From positions 3,906,001 to 3,970,000 of the forward strand of contig JAZAYU010000005.1 of NCBI GenBank assembly GCA_038501625.1: a stretch of 64,000 bases of DNA, written 5' to 3'. Made by a program: the position numbers and the translations under genes. The notes below the pieces were generated by a model. It did no database searches. It was not told where the DNA came from and saw only the letters and a list, made by a program, of their open reading frames with translations. The DNA comes from Corbicula japonica. Taxonomy: Eukaryota; Mollusca; Bivalvia; Venerida; Cyrenidae. Below, in pieces: positions 10,941 to 23,900 of this stretch (positions are counted from its first letter, which is position 1; every line of letters starts with the position of its first letter).

Positions 10941-12406
10941 ACATGTAGCAGAGAGTCTTTTCTTTCTACACATGTATAGCATTTGTCCGATCAGCACTAA
11001 AATCGGTATATATTTAGACTGATTAGTACGTTACAAATGCCTCTCGTTCTCATATTAACATAGCTAAAAAGAGTATACTTTATACGGCAGTACCTTTTCC
11101 AAACGTATAATATATTATTTAGATCTAGAACTTACAATATTTTTTTTCAGGATATATTAAATAGATCTGGAACTTACTTTTTTCAGGAAATCTATAATAT
11201 AACTATTTTCATGTACTGCCGCATACCCGCCGACTTTATAGTTTTCACAAGTGATCTCGTATACGGATAGCATATGCCAGCTGACCGGCTCTTTTTGCCG
11301 TACCTACTTCCTGACAGTAAGCAAAAGGGCGAGGCAACGAATCCCAATGAATCTATTTTCATATTTTTATGTTCGATGGTAACTTCAAATTTCTCTTTTC
11401 ATCTGTTTAGATACCCGCCCGCTCTATGAAGTTTCAATCATATCTTACATACTGTTATTCATATAGACTTAACCAAAGTTCTAACTACACCGATCATATT
11501 TTTTAAATTTCTACGCAAGGATTCGGGATGTACACCTCGAACTTTAAATAAAATAAGATACATCATTTTCTCTTCTTTGTATGAAACAATTATTAAATTC
11601 TCTTCACGCGTTTAGAAACCACTGACATTTAATCAAGATTGGTGTAAAACCACAAGTCACAAAATTGTCGGTAATGGGTATATACTCCGCAAACGAAAAT
11701 TTATATCTCATTGTTTAAATATGGATTTTTTAGTAATTTTGAACAATTCTATGCTCTTCTGCAATAAAGCGATTGTTTTGTTGTTACACACAAGTTTTTT
11801 TTCAGCAGTTTTTGCCCGTTTCAATGTATGCTCTACACAAAAGCTGAGATCAATTTTCACCGTGGGGAATCTAAAGTACTATTCACGAACATTTTTAAAA
11901 GCGAGCGCGTGCTCGGACGAAAAAAGCTAAATATTTAAAGATATGATTTTATTTTCCAAAAAAACATGTTGTGCACGGAATGACATCTGAGTAGTTGTCT
12001 TAATCAAATAGAAAATAGCACATATATCACATAGTAGTAAGCAAACCCAAAAAAACAAAATCTTATAATTGGGCATTGTCGATTTAATATATTTAATATT
12101 TTTTGCGACTTAAAGGTCTGTGCGCTCTATTCGTATAACAATTTAAGAAATCCCCGTATCAGTCTTAATGTTATGTGGCGGCCTTTAAACAATTTGGTAT
12201 AGATTCTGCTTGTAGCGGCTATGTGGCGCCCTAAAAGCAGCAGGCTTTCTGTGCATGTCAGGAAGACTACATGTGATTTCTATGCAATTCTGCAATAAAT
12301 TATTGGTAGGAAAGTGCAATTGGATCGAAATTTTCGAGGCGCGTGGTACCTATGACGGTCTCGTTGAATGTGTGAGACGGCTGTGACATGAACTAAGGAA
12401 ATTGTT
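10941..12406. other. Non-coding stretch between relics
   Basis: No gene or repeat end recognised. It lies upstream of KIF15 and could include its promoter or first exon, but no exon could be supported. Confidence 0.3.
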
Positions 12407-13900
12407 TTAAACAGTTCCCTTTATTGCAGATTTGAAAGAGAAATAATTTACTTGATCACCGTCTTGGCGGCAAATACAAACAAAATCAACCAAAACATTT
12501 CCCGACCAATTAAAGCTTATCTTCTCCCAAAATCCTATTGCAGTTTTGATTTCAATAAAACAGAATTGAAACACAAATAATGTCACTTCAAGGTAAGTAA
12601 TAGATAGCCACCTGTCAACCGGTATACGGTTATAATTTGTTTTGTGAGGGTGCTTTGATCTTGTGATATTTATAACCGTGCACTTGGAGGGATTGAATTC
12701 CATGTCCCAAGTGTGTTCCCATTTTTGTAACCTGTTTAGATCTTCTTGCAAAGTCTGGTCTGAATCATTTTTGACCGTGATGTATACAGCTGTGTCATCT
12801 GCAAATAACCGGACCTGTGAAATAATATTTTCAGGCAGGTCATTTATGTAGAGCAAGAAGAGCAGAGGGCCAAGAACAGAACCCTGAGGGACTCCTGAGG
12901 TGACAGGTACCTCGTCTGACTTTTCACCATTGACCAAGACAGACTGACGGCGACCAATAAGAAATGATTTGACCCATTGAAGAGTGTTGTTTTGAATGCC
13001 ATGTTGATGAAGTTTGTATAACAGCTTGAGGTGGTTGACCTTATCGAATGCCTTAGAGAAGTCTAGGAGAATTAAATCTGTTTGGTGACCTTGGATTAAA
13101 TTTCGGGATAGGTCCTCGACAAGCCCTAAAAGTTGAGTTTCACATGACATTTTGGACCTAAAACCATGCTGAAGGTGATAAAGAATACTAAAATTACTAT
13201 TGACCTGGAAATGTTTAGTGAAGTTTGAGGCGACAATGTGTTCCATTAATTTGCAAAGAACACATGTCAAGGATATTGGCCTATAGTTTGCGGGGTTACT
13301 TTTATCCCCTTTCTTAAAGAGGGGAGTGACATTCGCCTTTTTCCAGTCGGAAGGGATGGTGCCTGTATCTAATGACTTTTGAAAGAGCTTGGTGACCAAA
13401 GGGGCAATGTGAACACTTAAATTTTTTAGAACTATAGGTTTAAGGTCGTCTGGGCCGCAAGCTTTGCCAATCTGTAAAGTGGACAAGAGCTTTTGGACAC
13501 CACCTACACTTATGGATATATCAGGCATCTTGGGGTATTGGGGTAATTTGGTGGTGCTAAACAGGTGTTTAGTTTTCATGGAGCAGAGTTGGCCTAGTTT
13601 GAGGGGATTCATTGGAGTGAAGACGGACTGAAATTGACGGTTAAGAACATTTGCCTGGCCCCTACTATCTGTGATAAGTTTATCATTTTCCAATAGGGGG
13701 GCGATGCCTTGGGTATCCTGTTTAGCATTTTTAATAGTGGAGAAAAGCTTTTTACGAGAGAAATTTTGACCTGATTGGGGGTTATCTGGATCACCGGATT
13801 GGGTTTCTAGGACGTATTCCAGGTAGTTTGTATCCCATCTTAAAAATTTTAAGTAACTGGTGTAAGAGTTCAGCAGATTGTATATAAGACGATAAATTAA
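12407..13900 (-). pseudogene. LINE reverse transcriptase fragment (CR1/jockey-type)
   Basis: The frame is open from about 13897 down to a stop at 12407. It contains the RT blocks PLFKKGDKSNPANYRPISL, LLDFSKAFDKVNH, GVPQGSVLGPLLFLLYINDL and the catalytic LFADDTAVY, preceded by the linker GIAPLLENDKL, then QFQSVFT, typical of non-LTR elements of the jockey/CR1 group. The endonuclease domain is missing. Past about 12590 the protein no longer resembles the family, so the RT C-terminus and 3' end are also missing. The RT core has no stop codons, suggesting a fairly recent copy. Confidence 0.88.
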
Positions 13901-14004
13901 ACATAAAAATGAAAGTATAAAACAGTGATGATAAATTATGTTTTTTCCAATGACCTTTATAATACATAATGTTTTAAACAGTTCAAGATCCTACATATTC
14001 TGTT

Positions 14005-14701
14005 TTAAGGCATTGCCACACTCCTCCCAATCCTATTCATCGATAAAATAAAAATCATCAAATCTCAGTAATGACAAAATGCCATTCAATGAAACTTTGC
14101 ACAAATGAAGGTTACTAATGTATCTTTATTTTGCATACAGTAAGACAAAATAGTAAAGTAAAGAAACAAAGCTAGACCTAAAAATTCCTTGAATTCTATT
14201 TACATAAATTCACAAAAACTAGGCGATGCAGAACATAACTTTAAATTCCCTCGTGAGCGCAATGATACTGACAAGAAAATGTTGTGTACTTTGTATAAAA
14301 CATTCAACTATTAAAGGAGAAATCAGTGATTGTCATCCGTTTACGCGACCAGGAAATTGAAGGTCAAACACACTTTTACTAATATCTCGTAAAGTTTACA
14401 TAAGTAAATCATGAGGACACAATAAATTGTTGTCAGTATCATATTACTCATGTGGGCGTATAAAATGATGTTTTGTGTTCTTTAGTTTTTGTGAATTCAT
14501 GTAAATAGAAGTTGAGGGAATTTTTAGATCTCGCTATTTTTCTTTACTTTCCTAATATGTCTTACCATCTGTAAAATAAAGATACAATAATAACATACAC
14601 TTGTGCAAAGTTTCATTTAACAGCATTTTGCCGTTATTGAGATTTTGATAATTTTCTTTTTATCGATGAATAGAATTGGGAGGAGTGTGGCAGGCCCTTA
14701 A
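14005..14701. mobile_element. TTAA-flanked foldback element I
   Basis: TTAA at 14005-14008 and 14698-14701 bracket long inverted repeats of about 200-220 bp; the left begins GGCATTGCCACACTCCTCCC and the right ends GGGAGGAGTGTGGCAGGCCC. The spacer is about 250 bp. No ORF. TTAA flanks suggest piggyBac-type mobilisation. Confidence 0.75.
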
Positions 14702-15535
14702 GGTAATTCATACTTGCTGATAATACAGCTTTACTAATGATGAGCTGTGAACATTAAATTATCATTTTTTCAACAATTTCCAAACAAACTGTTGTTATAT
14801 TGTCACAAACAGATGAATATTGATAATTACAAGAGACAAAATTTGAAAAAAAAGAATTTTGTTAGAAAAGTAATAAAATGTGGTACCTGCTATGCTGTCT
14901 AATCCGGGTGTCAAAATAAAGCATTTTCCACTCAAATAAATCTAAAATAATAAATTACGATATCCAGTTCAATGTTCCCTCGAGGGCCAACCAGTGTTAT
15001 TTTTTCAAAATCACTTTTTAAACCTTGACTAGAATGAATTTCAAAACACTGCACAAATACCATCACACAAGATTTACATTGTTATACATATAGAGATTAA
15101 ATTGTCCTATAGATAAACACAAGTGAGCATGATTTGCATGCTTTTTGCATGGGTAAGTGACTTCATGGGAATATGAATGATGTGTTTGGATTTTGATTTA
15201 TAAAAGCAATATTTTCAAGTTATTTTGAAAAAATAACACTGGTTGGCCCTAGAGGGAACATTGAACTGGATATTGTAATTAATTATTTTTAGTTTAGTTG
15301 TGTGGAAAGTGCTTTATTTTGACACCGGGATTAGACAACATAGCAGGTACCACATTTTATTACTATTCTAACAGAAGTCATTTTTTCAACAATTGTCTCC
15401 TGTAATTATCAATACTCATCTGTTTATAACAATATAATAACAGTATTTTTAAAAATTGTTAAAAAAAATGATAATTTTATTTTCACACCTCATCACCTTT
15501 TGCACACTATGGTGTACAATTCTGATCGACCTTAA
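14698..15535. mobile_element. TTAA-flanked foldback element II
   Basis: Starts at the same TTAA that ends element I and ends at TTAA 15532-15535. Arms of about 300 bp: the left includes GTGGTACCTGCTATGCTGTC and CCAACCAGTGTTATTTTTTC, both found inverted on the right. Ends GGTAATTC and its diverged partner GATCGACC. No coding capacity. Confidence 0.72.
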
Positions 15536-15556
15536 TAAGTTTATATATTATGAACA

Positions 15557-15855
15557 TGCATACATTTTACCCGACCGGATTATGGAAGATGATAAAAAAA
15601 CTAAAAAAACAGCATAAAAGTAAAGTATAAAGTATGTTTTTCCACACGTGAACATACAAATTCAGTTTTAATAGTTCTAAATATTATTAATATGCAAAAA
15701 AGTAACGCTACCAGACTATGGAAGATGAAAATAATAAACTAAAATAATAACAGGAAAAGTGACGATAAAGTACGTTATTTGACACTTTTTAAACAGTCAA
15801 CCTACAAATTCAGTTTCAGTAGTTCTAAATATTACTAATATGCATACATTTTGCG
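15557..15855. repeat. Direct tandem duplication, about 135-150-bp units
   Basis: Units begin ATGCATACATTTTACCCGAC, ATGCAAAAAAGTAACGCTAC and ATGCATACATTTTGCGAACG, each of the first two followed by TATGGAAGATGA and AGTTCTAAATATTA. Two full units and a partial third. Confidence 0.75.
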
Positions 15856-17289
15856 AACGCAATAGTCAGTTCCAAAATGTTTTAGTTATAAAAATGTAAA
15901 ATTCTAGTATCTGAGAAATGCATTTCAGTTTTTATGACTGGCCTATGCATACATTTTAAGCACACAATATTTCCATAAATGTTGCCAAAAAAGAATAATC
16001 GTTTTATTTTCAGAAATCATACGAAATCCTAAGAACAATACACCTTTACTAATTGATGTTAAATTAATTAATTAACCAATTAGATAATAAACAAACAGAA
16101 GTTCGTAAAGTCATTCCAATTATCAGCACATGGCCTGTAACAGCGGAGATTATTCCTGTTGCAGGCATCTGAAAAGGACTACCGCAGTGTCACTTCCGAA
16201 ATTTTAATGACAGTTTTATCACCAGCTGATCGCTGATATTGTTCACAATTGTTTAAAAGAAATGAAAAAAAGATCCCTTCATTACAAAAATTTAACAACT
16301 TACGATTAAATCAACCACTGAAAATGGTATTTTACCCGTGTGTAAAATGTCACAAGCACGTCAGTCCAAGACAACACCCTATTTCGTATGCTCCCAATCC
16401 TGTTTGATATTTTTCATGATGGAGCATTAAGCGTGTTTATAGCTGAACTCTTGTACAGGGTGATTCATAATATCTGATACACTTTTGAAATTTAATAGCG
16501 TTAATATAAAAAACATAGCCTTACAATTTTCACACAGTAATAATCTAACAGTTTTAAAATTGGTTTGATACATAACATACCATACATGAAAAAGGAATAA
16601 TGTCCGTATGATAATATAATATCCAAAATAATATTTATAACAAATGTTCGATGTCCATTTTGGGTGATTGTGACGTCAAGTCTTCTCTTGAAATTGTCCA
16701 TGGCCAATTATACTTTTTCTTTGTTCATGTGTACATATACTGTTGTTATGTTTGTTATGTTTTTATTAATGTCATCACATTTAAAGCATGAAATAATAAG
16801 TTATCGTTGAGATAAAGTGAATATAAAAATATATTATTATTTGCTTATTGCTGATCTACAGCAGAGAATATATGAAGTATAGCACAACATATTTGAATTA
16901 AAGAATGTTTTCTGTTAAATATTGAGAAAGAAATAAAGGAATCTTTGGGTTGGGGTTATAGGTCTGGTAAGTAAACTAAGTGGTCAGTTTTGTAGTGGCA
17001 ATATAGGGACATTGTTTTATGACAAAACGAACATAGATAGTTGATTACTGAAATTTTGTCAAATTTCTAAAACACATATAGCCTGTACAGGGTGTGCAGC
17101 ACTCATTAATCCAATAAAAATCTCATAAGTTGACTTGTTTTATGGGTTCCTTATACTGGTACAATACCATACCACTCAAAACAGTTTGAGAGCATTTCCA
17201 GGCTTGACTGTCTATTGAGGATGATTTTTTACAGGACTATCAATGATAGAATTCAAGCTTGTCCATAGGTTGTTTTATAGGTTCAGTTT
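15856..17289. other. Non-coding stretch before KIF15
   Basis: No convincing exon or repeat terminus. The initiator exon of KIF15 should lie here or further left; no ATG-containing stretch with a matching phase-1 donor could be chosen with confidence. Confidence 0.3.
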
Positions 17290-17502
17290 CATATATATTA
17301 ATTTTTATGCATATGTGACCATTGTAGATGCTGATCAGCCGGCACATCTGTGCCGTCAGATAAAGATCTGCATTGGTCTAATTTTGGTCAGAAATAACCT
17401 TATGAATTAAAAAAGCGAACAGATGGCACAGATGCGCCTGCTCATCTGGATCTACACTGTTCGCCCACGCAATACAGGTGTGTCAGCGGAGGAAAGGGTT
17501 AA
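17290..17502 (-). mobile_element. TTAA-MITE copy 6
   Basis: Right end GGAGGAAAGGGTTAA; left end degraded. Both palindrome cores recognisable. Confidence 0.75.
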
Positions 17503-17945
17503 GCAGGACCCTGAAAAACTAGTCACCTTAATGGGTATCAATTGGATAAATGGCTGTTGCACGCCCTTCCTATAATGTAATAGTTAATCAGAATTTTAAA
17601 ATCATAATCTAGTGCTGTTTATTTTCTTGCTAAAACTAGGTCATCATTTGCAGCAGGATTCTATCAATTTTCTTACTACAGATTACTTGTACAAACACAC
17701 CAATAATGTTTATCGAGCAAAGTATTGAGGGGCCTTGATAGCAGAGTTAAATTGATAAAACCTACATTTTTTTGGCTAGACTTTAAAATATGTCTGCACC
17801 TGCAATAGCTTTTTACATGTTATTTATTGTAAGCAAAATTATTGATTTCCCCATTGTTTGAAATTAAAATGATCATGACAAGTTATTGCCCTTTCATGTT
17901 ACTATTGAGCAATGTTAGTCTAATATGACAGAATTTCTATTTCAG

Positions 17946-17967
17946 ATACGGGGCAAGGAGAAGGAGG
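17946..17967 (+). CDS. KIF15: KIF15 visible exon 1 (22-nt micro-exon, candidate)
   Basis: Acceptor TTTCAG and strong donor GTAAGA bracket 22 nt. Read in the phase required by the next exon it gives TGQGEGG, running into [13 protein letters not shown]. This resembles the acidic, glycine-containing lead-in before the first motor strand of KIF15. It starts two bases into a codon, so an upstream exon ending in phase 1 must supply the ATG. Its shortness keeps confidence moderate. Confidence 0.6.
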
Positions 17968-20900
17968 GTAAGAGCTCTTATGTCTTTGTTACCAAAAATA
18001 GAAATTCCTTGTCTGGATAGTAAATTGACACTGGTTTGAGCTATCCTCACCAAACTTAACCCTTTCTTCCATATTTACACATGTTTAAGCATGTGCGATC
18101 AGTGTAGATCCAGATAAGCCGGCACATCTGCACTGGTCGCATTTTGGTAAAAAATAACCTTATGAATAAAAAAGCGGACAGTGCAGATCCTGATCAGATG
18201 GCACTGATGTGGCGGCTGATCTGGATCTAAACTGTTCGCCCTCGCAATAGAGGTGTGTCTATGGAGGAAAGGGTTAATATGTTGGTAGCCTTCGTTGAAA
18301 ACTTGATCGGGATTTATCCAGGTTCACTGGGTTCAAGATGAAGGTCACTGATACTCAAAATATTTTTTTTTTCTGGACATTAAGTTGACACGGATTTGAG
18401 CTATCCTCTCCAAACTTAGTGTAAAGGTCTTGTGGAAAAAATTGTAGTTATTTTTTTTCCATATTTGATTATTTCATATATTTCATATTGTGATCAACTC
18501 TACGAACACAGGCATATTTGATTATTTTATATGATATTTTAATCAACTCAAAACGAACACAGGTCTGGTATTTTTAACTCAAAATAAGACTTATTGTAAT
18601 TAGTATAATAATGGCAATTTTAACATTTTTTCAGTGACAACAATATCCAAGTATTTGTGCGTATCCGGCCACCCTGTGGGGATGAGCCGGCCTACCAGAG
18701 AGTAGTGGATGTCGACCCTAGTGGAACACAAATCATTCTGAAGCAAGACCCAACCCCCAGATTGTTTGCTTTTGATTATGTAGCTGATATTGATTCCAAG
18801 CAGGTAAATATAAGTCAGACTTATTCACATCCTGTGTCCTATCTTTATGGAAAAATATGCTGCTTTTAATAAAGAATTAAAAAACATGTAAACTGGAGAA
18901 AATATGTATAAATATACATGTGTAAAAAAAGTTTTATAAAGATAAGGGATGATATCTGTTGGCCTTGAATAGCCACAAATGAAAATACACTGTTTTAGAG
19001 TTAATGAGTGAAATACATTTTATATCTAGAACTGGTAAAACATATTTTATTTATATTTTATGCTTTAACAGCATATTTTCATTGATTTAGACAATCTAAA
19101 GCAAAACAGTCCGATGAAATGATGCCAAAAAGTATATGTTTTTTCCTTGAATTTGTTTTTATAGTGCTCAGATTGGGATTATATAACCTGTGTGTTTAGC
19201 AATGTGAATAAAAAACTGGGAAAAATACAAAATAAAATTATATTCTCCCATATGAAAACAGTGGAAAACATCGAATAGGGATTAACTTCAGTATCATGAA
19301 TATTGTGCTGAATGTATTTCGTCAACAACAACGTCTTGAATGTGTTACTGAGTTGCCTTTTTGCCATACTGAGTAGACGTTATAGCAGTGGCAGACTAAA
19401 AACATAAACAACGGTACCTTATTCATGTCACACTTTCTCCCTGTTCAATTTTTGAACAAAAAGGCGAGAGTTATGTGTGCAGGAATAATTTGTGCATCAA
19501 TCAGTTCAGACAATTTTATCATACACAAAATATGTCAGTAGAACAAACAAGACAGTGAACAATAAGCCATTAAAATAATTTACTTTCTTCTGTAAGAAAA
19601 GCAACTATATAGTTATCCATTTTATTTGTAGGAAGTAATATTCTCTAATCTTGGTAAAAAGGTCATTGAGAACTGTGTAGCAGGATATAATGGAACCATA
19701 TTTGCATAGTAAGTATTGTTTGTATATAATTATTATACTCAGGGCTCCACTAGATCCTGAATCTGAAGGATCATTTTCATAAATGTTTAGGGGATTCGTC
19801 CAGTTGATAGCCAAAATACCCCTAATTTCAAGGAAAATGACCCTTCAGCTAAAATTGAAGGGGTCAAAATGAGGCTCTTTGGAAATTGTAAATGAGTCAT
19901 CTCTTAGGTTAAACAAAGTCACCCCTTTATCCCATAGATACACCTTTATAGCATTTAGCAACAGTGTAGATCCAGATCTGCTTCCACATTTGTGCAGTCT
20001 TATCAGGATCTACACTGTTTTATCATGAACCTTAAAGACCACATTTTATTTATCCTGTTGACTGATTTAAAGAACAAATTTCCCTGTGAACAAAGACCAT
20101 CAGCATTTCAAGGCCACTTTTGAGTTAACCCCTGAACAGTCTTTGAAGAAAGTTTTGACTGTATTGTATTTTCACATTGGTTTCTTACTCATAGTTCCAT
20201 TCAGTCTCGGACAAGTAATTGAGGAAATCTGTTATCACAAGCACTGCAGAATAGAAGTATCTGGAAAATAACATACCTTGATTTCTGTAATACTTTTTAG
20301 CTGACAATTTCACTGACATTTAATGCTCTAATTACTATTTCGAGGTTGCATGCAAGACTGTAGTAACTTCTTATCCCTTTTACTTAATAGATACACCCTT
20401 TTTGCCAAGGCGAACAGTGTAGAGCCATCTGATCAGGATCTACCATGTTCACTTTTGGATTTATTTGGCTACTGACCAGAAAGTGATCAGTGCAGATCCT
20501 GATTAGACAGCACAGACCTGCTGGCCGATCTTGATCTACACTGGTCTCACATACTTTAAAATGTATATATATGGAGGAAAGGGTTAATGCCATGTAGTTA
20601 CAACAGTCTTGCATGTAATCCTCGATTTGTCTCTTGTTTTTTTTTCTATGAGACTGCTTATTTTCAGTGGGCAGACAGGATCAGGGAAGACCTTCACGAT
20701 GTTGGGTAAGTCAATATTGAGCTACATCTGTGAATGCCTGTAGTTTTATGTCCTGTATTGATAAAATTGGTTTCATTCAGCAAAATGAGGAAGTTTGCTT
20801 ATTTTCAATTATGTGTCCTTTAACCCTTGCCTCCATTAATATACCTCAATAAAAAAACCTGTATTGCGTGGGCGAACAGTGTAGATCCAGGTCAGCCAAG

Positions 20901-23900
20901 ACATCCGTACCATCTGAACAGGATGTACACTGTTTGCTTTTTGATTCATATGGTTATTTCTGACAAAAATGTGACCAGTGCAGATCCTGATCAGATGGCA
21001 TGAATGCCCAGGCTGATCTGGCTTCATCGGTTGCACATGCGTAAAAATATGTGTATATGGAGGAAAGGGTTAAATAAAATAGAAAATGTGATCTATTCTT
21101 AACTGTTCATGTATTGCACACAGTGAAGAGCTTTGTTTAAGAAACATATAGATTTTACCAGATGTTTCCAGTGTAACACTAAAATATATTTAACAAATTT
21201 AGCTCAGGAATTTGATTTTTACAATTAACAAAATATTTGTGTATCCCTGTTCCTGGAGGGTCAGTAGACACAGACTGCCTTATTGAACATCCTGTGCTGA
21301 AGATTATAGAACTGAGATTAGATCAGTTTCCATTTCAGCCAATCAGATCCTTGAGATTTGAGACTGGTTTCCATTATCAGTTTTATAATCTTGGGGCCTG
21401 TTTTCTGGAGTATATCATACGAGCATCTGAATGGATCTTGATCAGGTGGAGTATTGACTATTAAACACCTAAGCCCTACTGTAATGTCAAGACCACAATC
21501 GGGGATTTAAAAGTCAGAATATGTAGAATCCATTTTCTGGCCTTGAACTTCATAACTTATGAAGTGACTATCCAAACTTAACCAAAATGTTCACCATATC
21601 AAATTGGAATTTTTTGTCCTAAAACAGTCGCTCAAAGTCAAGGTCACATTTAGGGTATATTGGTCAAAAACTTGTACAAATATTCCAGAACCCCTTTGTA
21701 AAATTTTAACAAGAATTTTAAAATTTAATTGCCTAAATACTATTGATGTTGCATCCAAGTGCTAGAAGCTAGTTGAGGAAAGTACTTCACTGGGGGAAAT
21801 GAAGGAGGGGAGTTATGCTTCTTGTTTTCCCTGAGAACATTTTCTATTATTTCTGAAAAGCATAAAATAAAACCTGAAAACTCTTGCAGGCCCATCAGAG
21901 GATATTGAAAACTTCCAGCATGAACTTAGGGGTGTCATACCCAGAAGTTTTGAATATCTCTACAGTCTGATTAACCGAGAAAAAGAACTGGTAAGAACCT
22001 AGTTTCATTTTGTGTATCATCTTTTCATACTTGGATTTTTATTCTGACATAAAGGGGACAGAAGTGTCCAACTGAACACCTATCTTATTCTGATTAAGTA
22101 TTTGCCAATTATTTGACTACTAACTGGGATTTCAATTTTTCTCAATTCAAGTTAGTGATTTCTGAGTGACCTGTGAATGTCTGTAAAACACTGCAAAATA
22201 AAATTCAGCAAAGTAAGTTTACTAAGGTCATTGTTCAGATGCATTGGTGTATAACTATAACACCTGTGGTCTACGCCACTCCAGATATATCCTTGTGCAT
22301 ATAAACTCTGCCCAGTGATAAATCTTGTAATGTGACTATAATTTAATAATAAATGATTTTTACAGAAATCTTCCATCAAATTTGTTATCTTCTATTTTAG
22401 CATGGCGAGAACAAGCAGTTTTTATGCAAATGTTCGTTTCTGGAGATCTATAATGAGCAGATATTTGATCTGATGGAGCCGTCGTCAACATCCCTACATC
22501 TCCGGGAGAGTCTCAAGACCGGCGTGTATGTATCCGGCCTCTCAGAAAAGGTCGTCCTGGATGCCAATGAGGCATATCAGGTGGGCATTGTTAGATGATC
22601 AAATTAAACATATTGGTGGTTGAAGAACCAACTTTTTTCTGACTTCCAGACAAACTTAATTTTGAAATTAATAAAATCTATATGTCAGGATTTTTTTAAT
22701 ATTGCTGTTGAGTATGTTTAAAATTTGGTATTTTTCATGGGTGAAAGTTTTCAGGCATATGCCTGAAATTCAGGTTTCTGTTTGTCTGAAAATAGATAAT
22801 TTTCTTTATTTTCCCTATGTAAACTGACAAATTTTCAGGATTCCAGGTTTTTCAGCCATGATTTTTTAAGTGTACAAAGTTATGTGTACAAATTTGTGTG
22901 TTTGTGATTAGGAGAATTTCTATTAATTGGAGCTGTCTTATCGCCAGCATGGGAATTAGTCATCATTATCTGCACCCCCAAACCCCATGCTATTTGCAAG
23001 AGTAACAAATATAACTGTAACATGATCAATAATTATTCAGATTAGTAAATTAAACTGTTTATTTTAGTAAAATTACATTTTGTTTATTTTAGTAAAATTA
23101 CATTTTGTTTTACAATTTATTGTAGTAAAATTACATTTTGTTTATTTCAGTGTTTGAACTCAAGTTGGGTGAATAGAAGGGTTGCGTCTACAAGCATGAA
23201 TCGTGAAAGCTCAAGAAGTCATGCTGTGTTTGTACTCCAAATTGAATCAAAGGTTGTAATATAACACTGCACACTTGATAAAACACTGTATTTGGGGTCC
23301 ATCATTGTTAACACTTTGATAAGTGAACAGCAATATATTTTTCAATCTTCCAATAAAAAATCGTCAACTTAGTGCAATAACAGTATAAGTACAATTAAAA
23401 TATGAATGAGATATACCGTTATTGCACTAAGGCAACAAGATGATAATGCTCAGTATTTCTAAATTGCCTGCTAGCATTTGTGAGATAATAACAAGGTTGG
23501 GCGTGTAGAAAATCAATGACACTCACTTGCAGTGACCAGTAACATTCTCCAAATAAAAAGTAAATCCACTTTTTCTACATGTAGTTAAATCAAACTTGTT
23601 GTGAAATACATTCTAATTCATTTCCCTGATGAAAACTTACATCTAAACCAGAAAGGACATTATGATAATGCATATAATTTTGGTCAAATCCAAACTGTTT
23701 AATCAATTACCTTAAAATAATTGCTTTGCTCATAAATTTTAATGGCTGTGGAAAAAAATGTATATGAAGCTTTACCCGATTTGTTGTTGAAACAGGAGCC
23801 AGAAAATTATATGTCATGTTAGTAGATTTCCAGGGTCACTTGCCTTGCAGGTTTTGTGACGTTAGGCCTGCCACTATCAGTCAATGTAACCAGCAGAATG

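Noticed and set aside
10583..10944. Tryptophan/glycine-rich ORFs on both strands
   Set aside because: Produced by the CCCATATGGG minisatellite; similar ORFs occur in several frames and both strands.
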